From assembly GCF_900094795.1 (NCBI RefSeq), contig NZ_FMBC01000020.1, positions 1-37,652 of the forward strand: DNA of 37,652 bases. Direction: 5' to 3'. The notes below the pieces were generated by a model. The model had not been told where the DNA came from and searched no databases. It worked only from the letters and a program-made list of their open reading frames with translations. Positions 8,021 to 16,637 of the stretch are shown here, piece by piece. Each line of letters opens with the position of its first letter. The stretch's first letter is position 1. A program made the position numbers and the translations under genes. The stretch is from Kosakonia oryziphila. Lineage in GTDB: Bacteria; Pseudomonadota; Gammaproteobacteria; Enterobacterales; Enterobacteriaceae.

Positions 8021-8056
8021 GAATGAGAACTATACTCATTCTTCTTATTTAGGCAA
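8021..8056 (-). promoter_or_regulatory. Fur-type promoter of the yncE-like/receptor unit
   Basis: Reading the minus strand, TTGCCT (8056-8051), a 16-bp spacer and TATAGT (8034-8029) form a sigma-70 promoter. Over the -10 lies GAATGAGAACTATACTCATTC (8021-8041 broken as GAATGAG / AACTATA / CTCATTC), an inverted repeat that fits the Fur 7-1-7 model at about 10 of 14 positions. The start point would be near 8022, leaving a leader of about 187 bases before the ATG at 7835, in which I see no gene. Confidence 0.65.
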
Positions 8057-8459
8057 GAACTCATGTCAGAGGTCCGCCTGGAAAGCGGGAAATATCCTGC
8101 GTTAAACCTATTTTTTTATACTGCCAGGAAGCAACTTCTGGATTTCAGTTGGGTCGGCATGGAAATATTGATCCCTTCAGTTCTCACATGAGAACGCTAT
8201 CTCATGCTCAAAGTTATCGTTGGCTGATGGGGTGGATATCCGTGCGGCCGAAGGCATTGACTACGCTCCTCCGTCGCGTGGCTTACTGTTGTGAAAAGGT
8301 ACTAGAAATGCAGATATTTTTTGTGCGAAGAAAAAAGTGCTACGACTGCGACTCTCTTCGCAATTTTGGCCTTTTCCTGCACTTTATCCTTACCATTTGT
8401 AACATTTAAACTCCAAATCAGATACACTTGCATCAAAACAATCGATAAGCGGTAACATT
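8057..8459. other. intergenic stretch upstream of the copper genes, no supported gene
   Basis: About 400 bases with no ORF that looks like a known protein. It holds short frames only (for example a 42-codon one from 8063 and an 86-codon one from 8149), without ribosome sites or family motifs. It is more AT-rich towards 8300-8459, where the promoter of the DUF2946-type gene must lie; I could not choose a convincing -35/-10 pair. It may contain decayed sequence. Confidence 0.5.
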
Positions 8460-8894
8460 TTGTCCCGGCGTATTTCCAGTAATTATATTGCAGCATGGCT
8501 GGCACTCTTCTCGGTTGCCATGCTGTTTGTTGCGCCAGTAATCTCGAAGTCGATTTCTCACCGAACAGCCTGTGAACATGATGTCACAGCGATGAACATG
8601 TCTGATATGCATCACAGTATGATGATGGCAGAACCTTGCCAAACGATGTCAGGTATGGATCACCGGATGATATCCGGGCAAGCCATGTCACCTATGGAGG
8701 AGATAGCCTGCGGCTATTGCCAACTCCTGATCCATTTGCCATTTGTTTTGTTTATGTTGACGGTTCTGCTATGGCTGCTACTGTTGTGTGTTCAGTGCAT
8801 ACCCGTACCGCGTACTGTCTTCCTTCCCGCTTTCCGCACCTGGGCTTCTCAACACGCACGCGCTCCCCCTGCTGTTTCTCTCGCCGCAATCTGA
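8460..8894 (+). CDS. DUF2946-type small copper-associated membrane protein
   Basis: A 144-residue protein of the sort found beside copper TonB receptors (DUF2946). Residues 10-27 are one hydrophobic helix (YIAAWLALFSVAMLFVAPV). After it comes a Met/His-rich exposed segment (CEHDVTAMNMSDMHH, MMMAEP, MSGMDHRMISGQAMS, about 38-77) suited to Cu(I)/Cu(II), then a CGYC pair and a long second hydrophobic stretch (about 88-113). The start is doubtful: the frame opens with TTG at 8460 and no clear ribosome site; the next in-frame ATG (residue 21) would cut the first helix. It stops 82 bases before the copper receptor and is probably co-transcribed with it. The exact function is unknown. Confidence 0.75.
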   Translation: MSRRISSNYIAAWLALFSVAMLFVAPVISKSISHRTACEHDVTAMNMSDMHHSMMMAEPCQTMSGMDHRMISGQAMSPMEEIACGYCQLLIHLPFVLFMLTVLLWLLLLCVQCIPVPRTVFLPAFRTWASQHARAPPAVSLAAI

Positions 8895-8976
8895 ATATTT
8901 ATAAAAAATTTGCGTAATGCTGGTTTATCCACGGATGAGCCAAGTTGACTCATGCCAGAAAACAGTAAGGCTTATA

Positions 8977-11028
8977 ATGAAAAAACACCACTTTGTGCGC
9001 ACTCCGCTCACATCTCTGTTGCTTATGTCACTACTGGCTAATACCGCAGTAGCTGAAGAACAGCACAACCACATGCAAATGCAGGATGACCCAGTCATAA
9101 TCGTCATTGCACCGGTCTCCTCTCCGCTGAAGGTTGTTACTTCACTCAAAACACCACGACAGCCTGTACCGGCCAGTGATGGATCTGACTATTTGAAAAC
9201 CATTCCCGGATTCTCACAGATTCGTAATGGCGGCACTAACGGCGATCCTGTATTTCGCGGCATGTTCGGCTCACGGCTTCGTCTTTTAACGAATAATGGC
9301 GAGATGCTGGGTGCATGCCCTGCGCGAATGGATGCGCCAGGCTCCTATATATCTCCAGAGAGTTTTGATCTCCTGACGCTGATAAAAGGGCCTGAAACCG
9401 TACTCTGGGGGCCGGGTAATTCGGCTGGAACTATCCGTTTTGATCGAGAGCAGCCGCGTTTTGATAAACCCGGTATTCAGGGATCGGCCAGCCTGCTTGC
9501 CGCATCCAACAACCGCTGGGATGAAAATGCCGATATCAGCCTTGGTAGTGAAGACGGGTATCTGCGACTGATTGGTAACAAATCACGTTCCAATGACTAT
9601 AAGGATGGCAATGGCGATCGTGTTCCTTCGAAATGGGATAAGTGGAATGGTGATGTGGCGCTGGGCTGGACACCGGACAAAGATACGCTGCTGGAACTGA
9701 CTGCCGGGAAAGGCGACGGTGAGGCACGTTATGCCGGGCGCAGTATGGATGGGTCCCAGTTTAAACGTGAAAGCCTCGGTGCTCGTTTTGAGAAATCTAA
9801 CATTAGTGACGTGTTTAATAAGTTTGAGGCCAATGTTTATTATAACTACGCCGATCACATTATGGACAACTATTCTCTGCGCTCGCCGGACACTGGTATG
9901 GCGAAAGGAATGACGGGGGGTATGCACGACTCGATGAATTCGGGTTCTTCAATGAGCATGGCGATGCCAATGGCGATGGAGCTCGACAGACGCACCGTTG
10001 GCGGACGGATGATGGGAACCTGGAACTGGTCTGACTTTGAGCTAAGAAGTGGCGCAGATACACAGTTGAATACGCACCGCAGCAAAGGTGAAGGCGGATG
10101 GATGAAAGACGCTCGCTTCCACGATTATGGTCTTTTCAGTGAACTTACCTGGAATGCTACGGATCTCAGTAAAGTAGTTAGCGGTGCACGCCTTGACCGG
10201 GTTCTGGTCGATAATTTCACAGATATCGGTTCCTCTGAGCGTACCGACACGCTCCCCGCTGGCTTTGTACGCTTCGAACATAATCTGGCTGAGATGCCGG
10301 TAATGTTTTATGCAGGTATCGGCTATACAGAGCGTTTCCCTGACTATTGGGAGCTTTTCTCTCCAACCTATGGACCAGACGGATCAACGGATGCTTTTGA
10401 TAAAGTCAAAACGGAAAAAACTACCCAGATTGATATTGGCGCACAATACAAAGGTAAACGCCTGGAAAGCTGGATGTCAGTCTACATCGGTCGTGTAAAC
10501 GATTTTATCCTTTTCCGTTACAATCCTAATAATGCATACATCAGTCAGGTGGATAACGTGAATGCCACGATAATGGGTGGTGAAGCAGGCCTGAGTTATC
10601 AATTAAGTGATAGCTGGAAAACGGATGCCAGTCTGGCTTATTCATGGGGAAAAAATACTGACGACCATCAACCGCTGCCGCAAATTCCACCGCTTGAAGC
10701 GCGACTGGCTCTGACATGGGAAAAAGGTGACTGGAGCAGTACGGGTCTGCTGCGCCTGGTCAGCAGCCAGCATCGGATTGCCATTAATGAAGGCAATGTT
10801 GTCGGCAAAGATTTTGACAGCAGCCCAGGATTCGCCATTTTCTCTGCTAACGCCGCATATAGAGTGAATAAGTATATCAAGGTCAGTGCAGGTATCGACA
10901 ACCTGTTCGACAAAGCCTACAGCGAGCACCTGAATCTGGCAGGCAACAGCAGCTTCGGCTATTCCGCCAATACGTCAGTAAACGAACCCGGAAGAACATT
11001 CTGGGGAAAAGTTAACGTCACCTTCTGA
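8977..11028 (+). CDS. TonB-dependent copper receptor (OprC/NosA type)
   Basis: A 683-residue outer-membrane receptor that binds and probably imports copper. It has a signal peptide ending NTAVA (25), a His/Met-rich mature start (EEQHNHMQMQDD), a TonB-box region (PVIIVIAP), a plug and a barrel ending GRTFWGKVNVTF. In P. aeruginosa OprC copper is held by a Cys-x3-Met pair and a His-x-Met pair; both are present here as Cys114/Met118 (ACPARM) and His294/Met296 (DHIM). An extra Met-rich loop (about 308-334: GMAKGMTGGMHDSM, SMSMAMPMAM) may collect copper. The start is the ATG at 8977 behind AGTAAGG, which gives a proper signal peptide; an earlier in-frame ATG at 8917 does not. It is convergent with tctE. 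Confidence 0.93.
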   Translation: MKKHHFVRTPLTSLLLMSLLANTAVAEEQHNHMQMQDDPVIIVIAPVSSPLKVVTSLKTPRQPVPASDGSDYLKTIPGFSQIRNGGTNGDPVFRGMFGSRLRLLTNNGEMLGACPARMDAPGSYISPESFDLLTLIKGPETVLWGPGNSAGTIRFDREQPRFDKPGIQGSASLLAASNNRWDENADISLGSEDGYLRLIGNKSRSNDYKDGNGDRVPSKWDKWNGDVALGWTPDKDTLLELTAGKGDGEARYAGRSMDGSQFKRESLGARFEKSNISDVFNKFEANVYYNYADHIMDNYSLRSPDTGMAKGMTGGMHDSMNSGSSMSMAMPMAMELDRRTVGGRMMGTWNWSDFELRSGADTQLNTHRSKGEGGWMKDARFHDYGLFSELTWNATDLSKVVSGARLDRVLVDNFTDIGSSERTDTLPAGFVRFEHNLAEMPVMFYAGIGYTERFPDYWELFSPTYGPDGSTDAFDKVKTEKTTQIDIGAQYKGKRLESWMSVYIGRVNDFILFRYNPNNAYISQVDNVNATIMGGEAGLSYQLSDSWKTDASLAYSWGKNTDDHQPLPQIPPLEARLALTWEKGDWSSTGLLRLVSSQHRIAINEGNVVGKDFDSSPGFAIFSANAAYRVNKYIKVSAGIDNLFDKAYSEHLNLAGNSSFGYSANTSVNEPGRTFWGKVNVTF

Positions 11029-11125
11029 AAGTCTCCCGGCTCATTGAGCTGGGCTGAAGAGATTCAAATGATATGAGGACACATTTAATATTTCTGTCAA
11101 TGCGACGGTAACGTTTAAATTACAG

Positions 11126-11153
11126 GAACAGGACGATTCAGATCGTCCTGTTC
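11126..11153. terminator. hairpin spanning the tctE stop codon
   Basis: A perfect 12-bp inverted repeat (GAACAGGACGAT at 11126-11137 and its complement at 11142-11153) encloses a 4-base loop. The tctE stop codon (11138-11140) lies in the loop. It could end transcription of the converging tctDE and copper-receptor units, but neither side has a long T-run, so efficient intrinsic termination is uncertain. Confidence 0.5.
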
Positions 11154-12565
11154 TTCACACCGATGGCACAAAACCGGAGTCGAACGCTTAGCCCGCCTAA
11201 TGTTTCACTTCGTGATAACTGTGGATGCGTGCGGTGCAGACGCGCAATATCATTGACCAGCGCCAGACCGATTCCAGCACCTGGGACATTGCCGACATTA
11301 TCAAGGCGATGAAACGGTTGCAGCGCCTGATATACCATCTGGTCATCGATGCCGGGACCGCTATCCTCAACCACCAGCACGACGGCCTCCCCTTCTCGCC
11401 GCAACCGGGCAGTCACTACGCCATGACCAGGCGTATATTTCAGCGCATTATCCAGCAGATTCCCGCACAGTTCGCCGAGCAGGACTTCATCGCCTTCAAT
11501 CCACAGCGCATCCTGTTCCCCTTCATAACCCAGATCGATAGCTTTACTGCGGGCCTGAGTCAGGCGAGTAAAACAGCTGGTTTGCACCACCTCAAACATA
11601 TTAACGAGCGATAAGTGCCTTTCCCCCTGCTCTTTGCGCTTGACGGCAGAAAGCTGTAACAACCTTTCCGTTAGTTGAATGGTGTTATCCAGCGTAGTAC
11701 TCATGGCTTGCAGACTCTCATACCACTGCTGTGGTTGCTGACTGACGAGAGCCACGGCAGCCTGGGTTTTTAGCACCGCTAGCGGCGTTTTAAGCTGATG
11801 GGAAGCATCTGCACTGAAGCGCTCCTGACGAGAGATAAGCCCGCGAAGTCGGTCCAGATAACGGTTGAATGCCACAATCAACAGCCGGGTTTCCGACCAC
11901 GGCAGCAGTTCCGGCAGCGGCGTCAGCAGCCCCGGCTCCCGACGCACCATCAGCGATGACAATTGGCGCATTGGGCGTAGCACCCGCCGCAGCAGCCAAC
12001 CGACCAGTACCAGCGTGAGCAGCACCAGCAGCCCTTGTGAAATCCACGAGGAAAACAGCAGTTGTTGCGCCAGATAACGTCTCGATTGCAGCGTTTCGGC
12101 GACATAAATCTCCGCCATGCCGACAATTCCGCCCTCGTTGACTGGCTGGAGCAGGCGCACCACACGGATGGCCTCTCCACGATATTCGGTGTGATAAAAC
12201 CATGCTAGCGCCGGATAAAACCGCGTACGCGAGGTTGCAGACGGCATCGCAGGTAAATCGTCATAACCGGAGATGACCTTCCCGACCGGATCGACTACCT
12301 TGTAATAGAGCCTGTCATTCATATTCAGTTCAAAGCTGTCCAACACCACCCATGGCACATTCACCTCCAACTGTTTATTGCGCACGACCAGCCGCTCAGA
12401 AACGGTCCTGGCGGACGACAGCAGCGTCCGGTCATATGCCTGCGTCGCCGCCTGCAGTGCGCTAACATAACTGTTAAACGCCGACAGCCCCCACAGCAAG
12501 AGGAGCGGTAATCCCAGAAACATCAGCAGTTGCAGGTATAACGACTGGGGTTTAGCCCACTTCAT
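11138..12565 (-). CDS. tctE: TctE sensor histidine kinase
   Basis: The membrane sensor of the tricarboxylate two-component system. The 475 residues show TM1 (about 12-30), a periplasmic sensor domain (about 31-172), TM2 (about 173-192), a HAMP-like linker, the HisKA box FSADASHQLKTPLAVL with His256, and the HATPase boxes LCGNLLDNALKYTP (N), DSGPGI (G1) and GAGIGLALV (G2). The ATG at 12565 overlaps the last 14 bases of tctD in another frame, the usual translational coupling in this locus; longer frames upstream have no support. It should phosphorylate TctD when citrate or related tricarboxylates are present, by analogy with Salmonella. Confidence 0.93.
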   Translation of the reverse strand: MKWAKPQSLYLQLLMFLGLPLLLLWGLSAFNSYVSALQAATQAYDRTLLSSARTVSERLVVRNKQLEVNVPWVVLDSFELNMNDRLYYKVVDPVGKVISGYDDLPAMPSATSRTRFYPALAWFYHTEYRGEAIRVVRLLQPVNEGGIVGMAEIYVAETLQSRRYLAQQLLFSSWISQGLLVLLTLVLVGWLLRRVLRPMRQLSSLMVRREPGLLTPLPELLPWSETRLLIVAFNRYLDRLRGLISRQERFSADASHQLKTPLAVLKTQAAVALVSQQPQQWYESLQAMSTTLDNTIQLTERLLQLSAVKRKEQGERHLSLVNMFEVVQTSCFTRLTQARSKAIDLGYEGEQDALWIEGDEVLLGELCGNLLDNALKYTPGHGVVTARLRREGEAVVLVVEDSGPGIDDQMVYQALQPFHRLDNVGNVPGAGIGLALVNDIARLHRTHPQLSRSETLGGLSVRLRFCAIGVKNRTI

Positions 12566-13226
12566 CGCTACGCTCCAGCACGTAGCCCAGACCGCGCAGC
12601 GTGGCGATACGCACATCGCTTCCCTGTAGCTTTTTACGCAGGCGATGGATATACAGCTCAATGCTTTCGGGATTAACCTCATCGCTTAGACTGAAGACCT
12701 GTTCAAACAACTGCTGACGCGAAACCGGGCGTAATCGACGGTACATCAGCACCGTCAGCAATGCCTGTTCGCGCGGCGTAAGCGCCAGCATTTGTCCTTG
12801 CAACAGAAAATAACCTTCATCGTGAAATGCCAGTTCGCCCAGTTGCTGTATACCTTGCACCAGTCCCGCGCTACGCCGTAGCAAGGCCCGAAGCCGGGCA
12901 TTCAATTCCTCAATTTCAAACGGTTTTGCCAGATAATCATCAGCACCGACGTTCAATCCCTTCACCCGATCGGCCACCGCGCTGCGTGCCGTCAGCAGCA
13001 GAACAGGGAGCGACTGCTCACGCTTGCGTAGCCGCTGCACAACTTCAAGACCATCCAGCCCTGGCATGTTGATGTCCAGCACCGCCAGCGCGTAGGTTTC
13101 GCTGTGCAAAAGATGGTCGGCCGCCAGACCATCAAAAACGCAGTCGACGGCAAAACCGTTTTGCACCAGCGCTTTCTCCAGCCAGTGAGCTAACTCACGA
13201 TTATCTTCTGCTAATAAGAGACGCAT
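12552..13226 (-). CDS. tctD: TctD response regulator (OmpR family)
   Basis: The DNA-binding partner of TctE. The 224 residues have a receiver domain (1-118) with the acidic pair Glu7-Asp8, phospho-acceptor Asp51 (LAVLDINMPGLDG), conserved Thr (LLLTARS) and Lys (YLAKPFE), then a winged-helix domain (about 125-220) of OmpR type (LTPREQALLTVLM, ESIELYIHRLRKKL). It is divergent from tctC, so it probably activates that operon from the shared 152-bp region. Confidence 0.93.
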   Translation of the reverse strand: MRLLLAEDNRELAHWLEKALVQNGFAVDCVFDGLAADHLLHSETYALAVLDINMPGLDGLEVVQRLRKREQSLPVLLLTARSAVADRVKGLNVGADDYLAKPFEIEELNARLRALLRRSAGLVQGIQQLGELAFHDEGYFLLQGQMLALTPREQALLTVLMYRRLRPVSRQQLFEQVFSLSDEVNPESIELYIHRLRKKLQGSDVRIATLRGLGYVLERSDEVG

Positions 13227-13253
13227 ATCACATCCTGTAAAGTTTCTGCCGCG

Positions 13254-13272
13254 TTGAAAGGGAATTGAAAGG
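13254..13272 (+). promoter_or_regulatory. candidate TctD site: two TTGAAAGG direct repeats
   Basis: In the 152-bp tctD-tctC intergenic region the octamer TTGAAAGG occurs at 13254-13261 and again at 13265-13272. The 11-bp period is one helical turn, the arrangement typical of OmpR-family response regulators. That TctD binds here is inference. Confidence 0.45.
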
Positions 13273-13378
13273 TTAATGTTTTAACAATCATGCAACCGAA
13301 CTACTACACATCGGCACACATAATCACAAAAATCTTCTTCCGTACCCGAAAATCCGGTTATCCGGCGTGAGGAAAACA

Positions 13379-14356
13379 ATGAAAAAAGAGTTACTTCGTA
13401 CCCTTGCTGCAAGCATTTTACTGATGAGTACCTCTGTTCTGGCGGAACAAGCACCGTCGCGCACTGAATGTATCGCTCCTGCTAAACCCGGCGGTGGTTT
13501 CGATCTCACCTGTAAACTAATTCAGGTGAGCATGATGGAAACCGGCGCAATCGAAAAACCGATGCGCGTAACCTACATGCCCGGCGGCGTTGGTGCCGTA
13601 GCTTATAACGCGATCGTTGCGCAACGTCCGGCGGAAGCGGGCACAGTAGTGGCATTCTCTGGCGGATCGCTGCTGAATCTGTCACAAGGAAAATTTGGTC
13701 GTTATGGCGTTGATGATGTCCGCTGGCTAGCAAGCGTGGGCACCGACTATGGCATGATTGCCGTACGCCAGGACTCACCGTGGAAAACGCTGAAAGATCT
13801 GCTGACGGCGATGGAGAAAGATCCCAACAGCGTGGTTATTGGCGCTGGTGCATCCATCGGTAGCCAGGACTGGATGAAGTCAGCGCTGCTGGCGCAAAAA
13901 GCCAACGTCGATCCCCACAAGATGCGCTATGTGGCCTTTGAGGGTGGCGGTGAACCGATCACCGCGCTGATGGGTAATCACGTGCAGGTAGTGTCCGGCG
14001 ATCTCAGTGAGATGATGCCGTATCTCAGCGGCGACAAAATCCGCGTGCTTGCAGTGTTCTCTGATGAACGTCTGCCGGGCCAGCTAGCCAACGTGCCAAC
14101 CGCCAAAGAACAGGGTTATGACCTTGTGTGGCCCATCATTCGTGGCTTCTACGTTGGACCAAAAGTCAGCGACGCCGAGTATCAATGGTGGGTTGATGCC
14201 TTTAACAAACTCCAGCAGACCGATGAGTTTAAAAAGCAGCGCAATATGCGCGGCCTGTTTGAGTTCAACATGAGCGGGAAGCAACTCGATGAGTACGTGA
14301 AGAAGCAAGTCACAGATTATCGTGAGCAGGCGAAAGCCTTTGGTCTGGCGAAATAA
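13379..14356 (+). CDS. tctC: TctC periplasmic tricarboxylate-binding protein
   Basis: The extracytoplasmic solute receptor of the TTT transporter; it binds citrate-like tricarboxylates and delivers them to TctAB. It is 325 residues, the expected length. A signal peptide ends STSVLA (about 22). The Bug/TctC fold motifs are visible: APAKPGGGFDLTCKL near the N-terminus (ligand loop), YMPGGVGAVAYNAIV and YVAFEGGGEPITALMGNHVQ. The ATG at 13379 is chosen over an in-frame GTG at 13367 because GTGAGG forms its ribosome site. It is first in tctCBA, divergent from tctDE. Confidence 0.95.
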   Translation: MKKELLRTLAASILLMSTSVLAEQAPSRTECIAPAKPGGGFDLTCKLIQVSMMETGAIEKPMRVTYMPGGVGAVAYNAIVAQRPAEAGTVVAFSGGSLLNLSQGKFGRYGVDDVRWLASVGTDYGMIAVRQDSPWKTLKDLLTAMEKDPNSVVIGAGASIGSQDWMKSALLAQKANVDPHKMRYVAFEGGGEPITALMGNHVQVVSGDLSEMMPYLSGDKIRVLAVFSDERLPGQLANVPTAKEQGYDLVWPIIRGFYVGPKVSDAEYQWWVDAFNKLQQTDEFKKQRNMRGLFEFNMSGKQLDEYVKKQVTDYREQAKAFGLAK

Positions 14357-14370
14357 GCGCAGAGACAAAG

Positions 14371-14805
14371 ATGATGAGCGATCGTATTTTTGCAGGTATC
14401 TGGTTGTTGCTCTGTATAGCCGGACTATTCGTGGCCTGGCAAATCACCAGCGAATACAGCTATGAGCCAGTTGGGCCACGTCCCTTTCCGCTTGGCATTA
14501 TCAGCCTGATGCTGGTATGCGCTGTGGCACTGTTGCTGCGCCATCCCGACACCATTAGTTGGCCGCGCCGCCACGTGCTGCAAAAACTGCTCGCGATGGT
14601 GATTGTTCTATTAATGTACGCATGGGGTTTCGAATGGCTCGGTTTTCCCATCGCCACCGCCATTCTCACCGTGGTGATTGGCATGTTGTTCGGCGCAACC
14701 ATTCCGGCTGCGGGTATTTCCGGCGCGGTGCTCGGCATTCTATTGTGGTATGCCTTTGACCGACTGCTTGACGTCACCTTACCGCTCGGTACCTTGCTGG
14801 GTTAA
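14371..14805 (+). CDS. tctB: TctB small transporter subunit
   Basis: The small four-helix membrane subunit of the tripartite tricarboxylate transporter. The 144 residues show helix 1 (about 6-24), YEPVGPRPFPLGIISLMLVCAV (helix 2, with the family's PxxFP), helix 3 near 72-92 with WGFEWLGFPIAT, and helix 4 near 98-125. It lies 14 bases after tctC. Two tandem ATGs (14371, 14374) are possible starts; the difference is one residue. Confidence 0.93.
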   Translation: MMSDRIFAGIWLLLCIAGLFVAWQITSEYSYEPVGPRPFPLGIISLMLVCAVALLLRHPDTISWPRRHVLQKLLAMVIVLLMYAWGFEWLGFPIATAILTVVIGMLFGATIPAAGISGAVLGILLWYAFDRLLDVTLPLGTLLG

Positions 14806-14815
14806 CGGAGAAACG

Positions 14816-16330
14816 ATGGATACCTGGATTTATCTTTCTCAGGGTTTCGCGGTGGCAATGACGCCGGAAAACCTGGTCATCGCCCTGATTGGCTGTTTTG
14901 TCGGTACCATTGTCGGGCTGTTGCCTGGCCTTGGGCCCATCAACGGAGTGGCGATCCTGCTGCCGCTGGCCTTCGCTTTGCATCTGCCCGCAGAATCTGC
15001 GCTGATCCTATTAGCTACGGTCTACATTGGTTGTGAATACGGTGGGCGTATCTCCTCTATTCTGCTGAATGTTCCCGGCGATGCGGCGGCGATTATGACC
15101 GCGCTGGATGGCTACCCGATGGCGCAGCAAGGCCGCGGCGGCGTAGCACTTTCTATCTCGGCGGTCAGCTCTTTCTTTGGTTCGCTTATTGCTATCGGCG
15201 GCATCATTCTGTTCGCCCCTGCGTTAGCCCAATGGTCGCTGGCCTTCGGCCCGGCTGAATACTTTGCCTTAATGGTCTTCGCCATTGCCTGCCTTGGCAG
15301 CATGATGGCACAAAATCCGCTGAAATCATTTCTGGCAGCGCTGATCGGTCTCGGCCTTGCGACCGTCGGTGTAGACGCCAATACCGGGGTTTATCGCTTT
15401 ACCTTTGACAGCGTCCATCTCTCCGACTGTGTGCAGTTTATCGTGGTAGTGATTGGGCTGTTCTCTGTCTCTGAAATACTGTTAATGCTGGAACATACCA
15501 GCAGTGGCCAGACGCTGGTGCGTAAAACGGGCCGCATGCTTTTCAACGCCAAAGAAGGCGCGCAGTGCGTGGGCGCAATCCTGCGTTCATCGGTGGTTGG
15601 CTTTTTCGTCGGTGTCCTGCCCGGTGCTGGCGCTACCATTGCCAGCGCTATCACCTACATGACCGAGAAAAAACTCAGCGGCAACAGCGACAGCTTCGGT
15701 AAGGGCAATATTCGTGGTGTGGCGGCACCAGAGGCCGCTAACAATGCCTCAGCCTGTAGCTCTTTTATTCCGATGCTAACGCTTGGCGTGCCAGGTTCCG
15801 GAACAACGGCGGTGATGATGGGGGCACTGACTCTGTACAACATCACGCCAGGTCCAGCAATGTTCACCGAACAGCCGGATATTGTTTGGGGACTGATTGC
15901 GGCGCTGCTGATTGCTAACGTAATGCTGCTGGTCATGAATATCCCGCTGATCGGCCTGTTTACACGTATGCTGACCATTCCGCTGTGGTTTTTGGTACCG
16001 GCCATTGCGGCAGTTTCCGCGGTAGGCGTATATGCCGTGCACAGCACCACTTTCGATCTGGTGTTGATGATCGCCCTCGGCGTACTGGGCTATATTCTGC
16101 GTAAAATGCACTTCCCAATGTCGCCATTGATTCTCGGTTTTGTACTCGGGGAAATGCTGGAGCAAAACTTGCGCCGGGCACTGTCGATCAGTAACGGTAA
16201 TATGGATATTCTGTGGGCCAGCGGCGTGGCGAAAGTGCTGCTGATTATGGCGGCTCTAGTGATTGTGATCCCACCGGTGCTGCGCATGATTCGCAAATGC
16301 AGCAGCAAACCACAAGTGGATGTTGGTTAG
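14816..16330 (+). CDS. tctA: TctA large transporter subunit
   Basis: The main membrane subunit, 504 residues with 11-12 hydrophobic helices. Signature motifs are GTIVGLLPGLGPINGVAILL (about 28-47), the internal-repeat counterpart VGFFVGVLPGAGATIASAIT, and IPMLTLGVPGSGTTAVMMGAL, all diagnostic of the TctA family. The ATG at 14816 follows AACGGAG, 10 bases after tctB; the longer upstream frame is out of register with the family. The stop abuts an IS66 remnant at 16331, and I see no terminator directly behind the operon. Confidence 0.95.
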   Translation: MDTWIYLSQGFAVAMTPENLVIALIGCFVGTIVGLLPGLGPINGVAILLPLAFALHLPAESALILLATVYIGCEYGGRISSILLNVPGDAAAIMTALDGYPMAQQGRGGVALSISAVSSFFGSLIAIGGIILFAPALAQWSLAFGPAEYFALMVFAIACLGSMMAQNPLKSFLAALIGLGLATVGVDANTGVYRFTFDSVHLSDCVQFIVVVIGLFSVSEILLMLEHTSSGQTLVRKTGRMLFNAKEGAQCVGAILRSSVVGFFVGVLPGAGATIASAITYMTEKKLSGNSDSFGKGNIRGVAAPEAANNASACSSFIPMLTLGVPGSGTTAVMMGALTLYNITPGPAMFTEQPDIVWGLIAALLIANVMLLVMNIPLIGLFTRMLTIPLWFLVPAIAAVSAVGVYAVHSTTFDLVLMIALGVLGYILRKMHFPMSPLILGFVLGEMLEQNLRRALSISNGNMDILWASGVAKVLLIMAALVIVIPPVLRMIRKCSSKPQVDVG

Positions 16331-16560
16331 TCATACGGATATATATCCGGCCTTCAGCACCATCGGTAAGCGTACAGTGTGAAGCGTATTGATGAGGTCG
16401 GGGTAGTCGGCAGGCAGTGCGACCCGCCATGACAGCAGTTCACTGACCCGGTTTGTCGGTCAGTCTGCGGTGACGTCAAGGACATGGTGGAGGTAGCGCC
16501 CTGAATCCACTCCGTTCACCATCTGCTGACGCCTCCATGCCGCCAGGCGGCATCCGCGAT
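16331..16560 (-). pseudogene. IS66-family transposase, C-terminal remnant
   Basis: Minus-strand translation gives VNGVDSGRYLHHVLDVTAD, an in-frame TGA (16460-16462), then PTNRVSELLSWRVALP and a tail ending at a stop at 16331. The pattern is the IS66 transposase C-terminal element (typically NGVDPxxYLxxVLxxI...NRVxELLPW). No upstream catalytic part is present and the frame is broken, so this is a decayed fragment. It begins one base after the tctA stop and marks an old insertion between tctA and the RyhB-like gene. Confidence 0.55.
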
Positions 16561-16637
16561 ACTGGTCTGTCTGATGAAGCTGCCAGGGAGCCACCGAGAA
16601 AACGGAAATAAACCACGCTAAGTGCACCTTTTTAGGG

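Noticed and set aside
8063..8191. A 42-codon frame starting ATG, just behind the Fur-type promoter region on the other strand
   Set aside because: It has no ribosome site, no recognisable motif and a composition like random sequence.
8149..8409. An 86-codon plus-strand frame in the gap before the copper genes
   Set aside because: No ribosome site and no protein-like pattern; it has many rare codons and a cluster of Cys/Arg typical of non-coding frames.
12566..12682. A longer N-terminus for TctE
   Set aside because: It would overlap most of the TctD DNA-binding domain and precede TM1 with a Cys-rich nonsense segment; the 14-base overlap start is typical for the locus.
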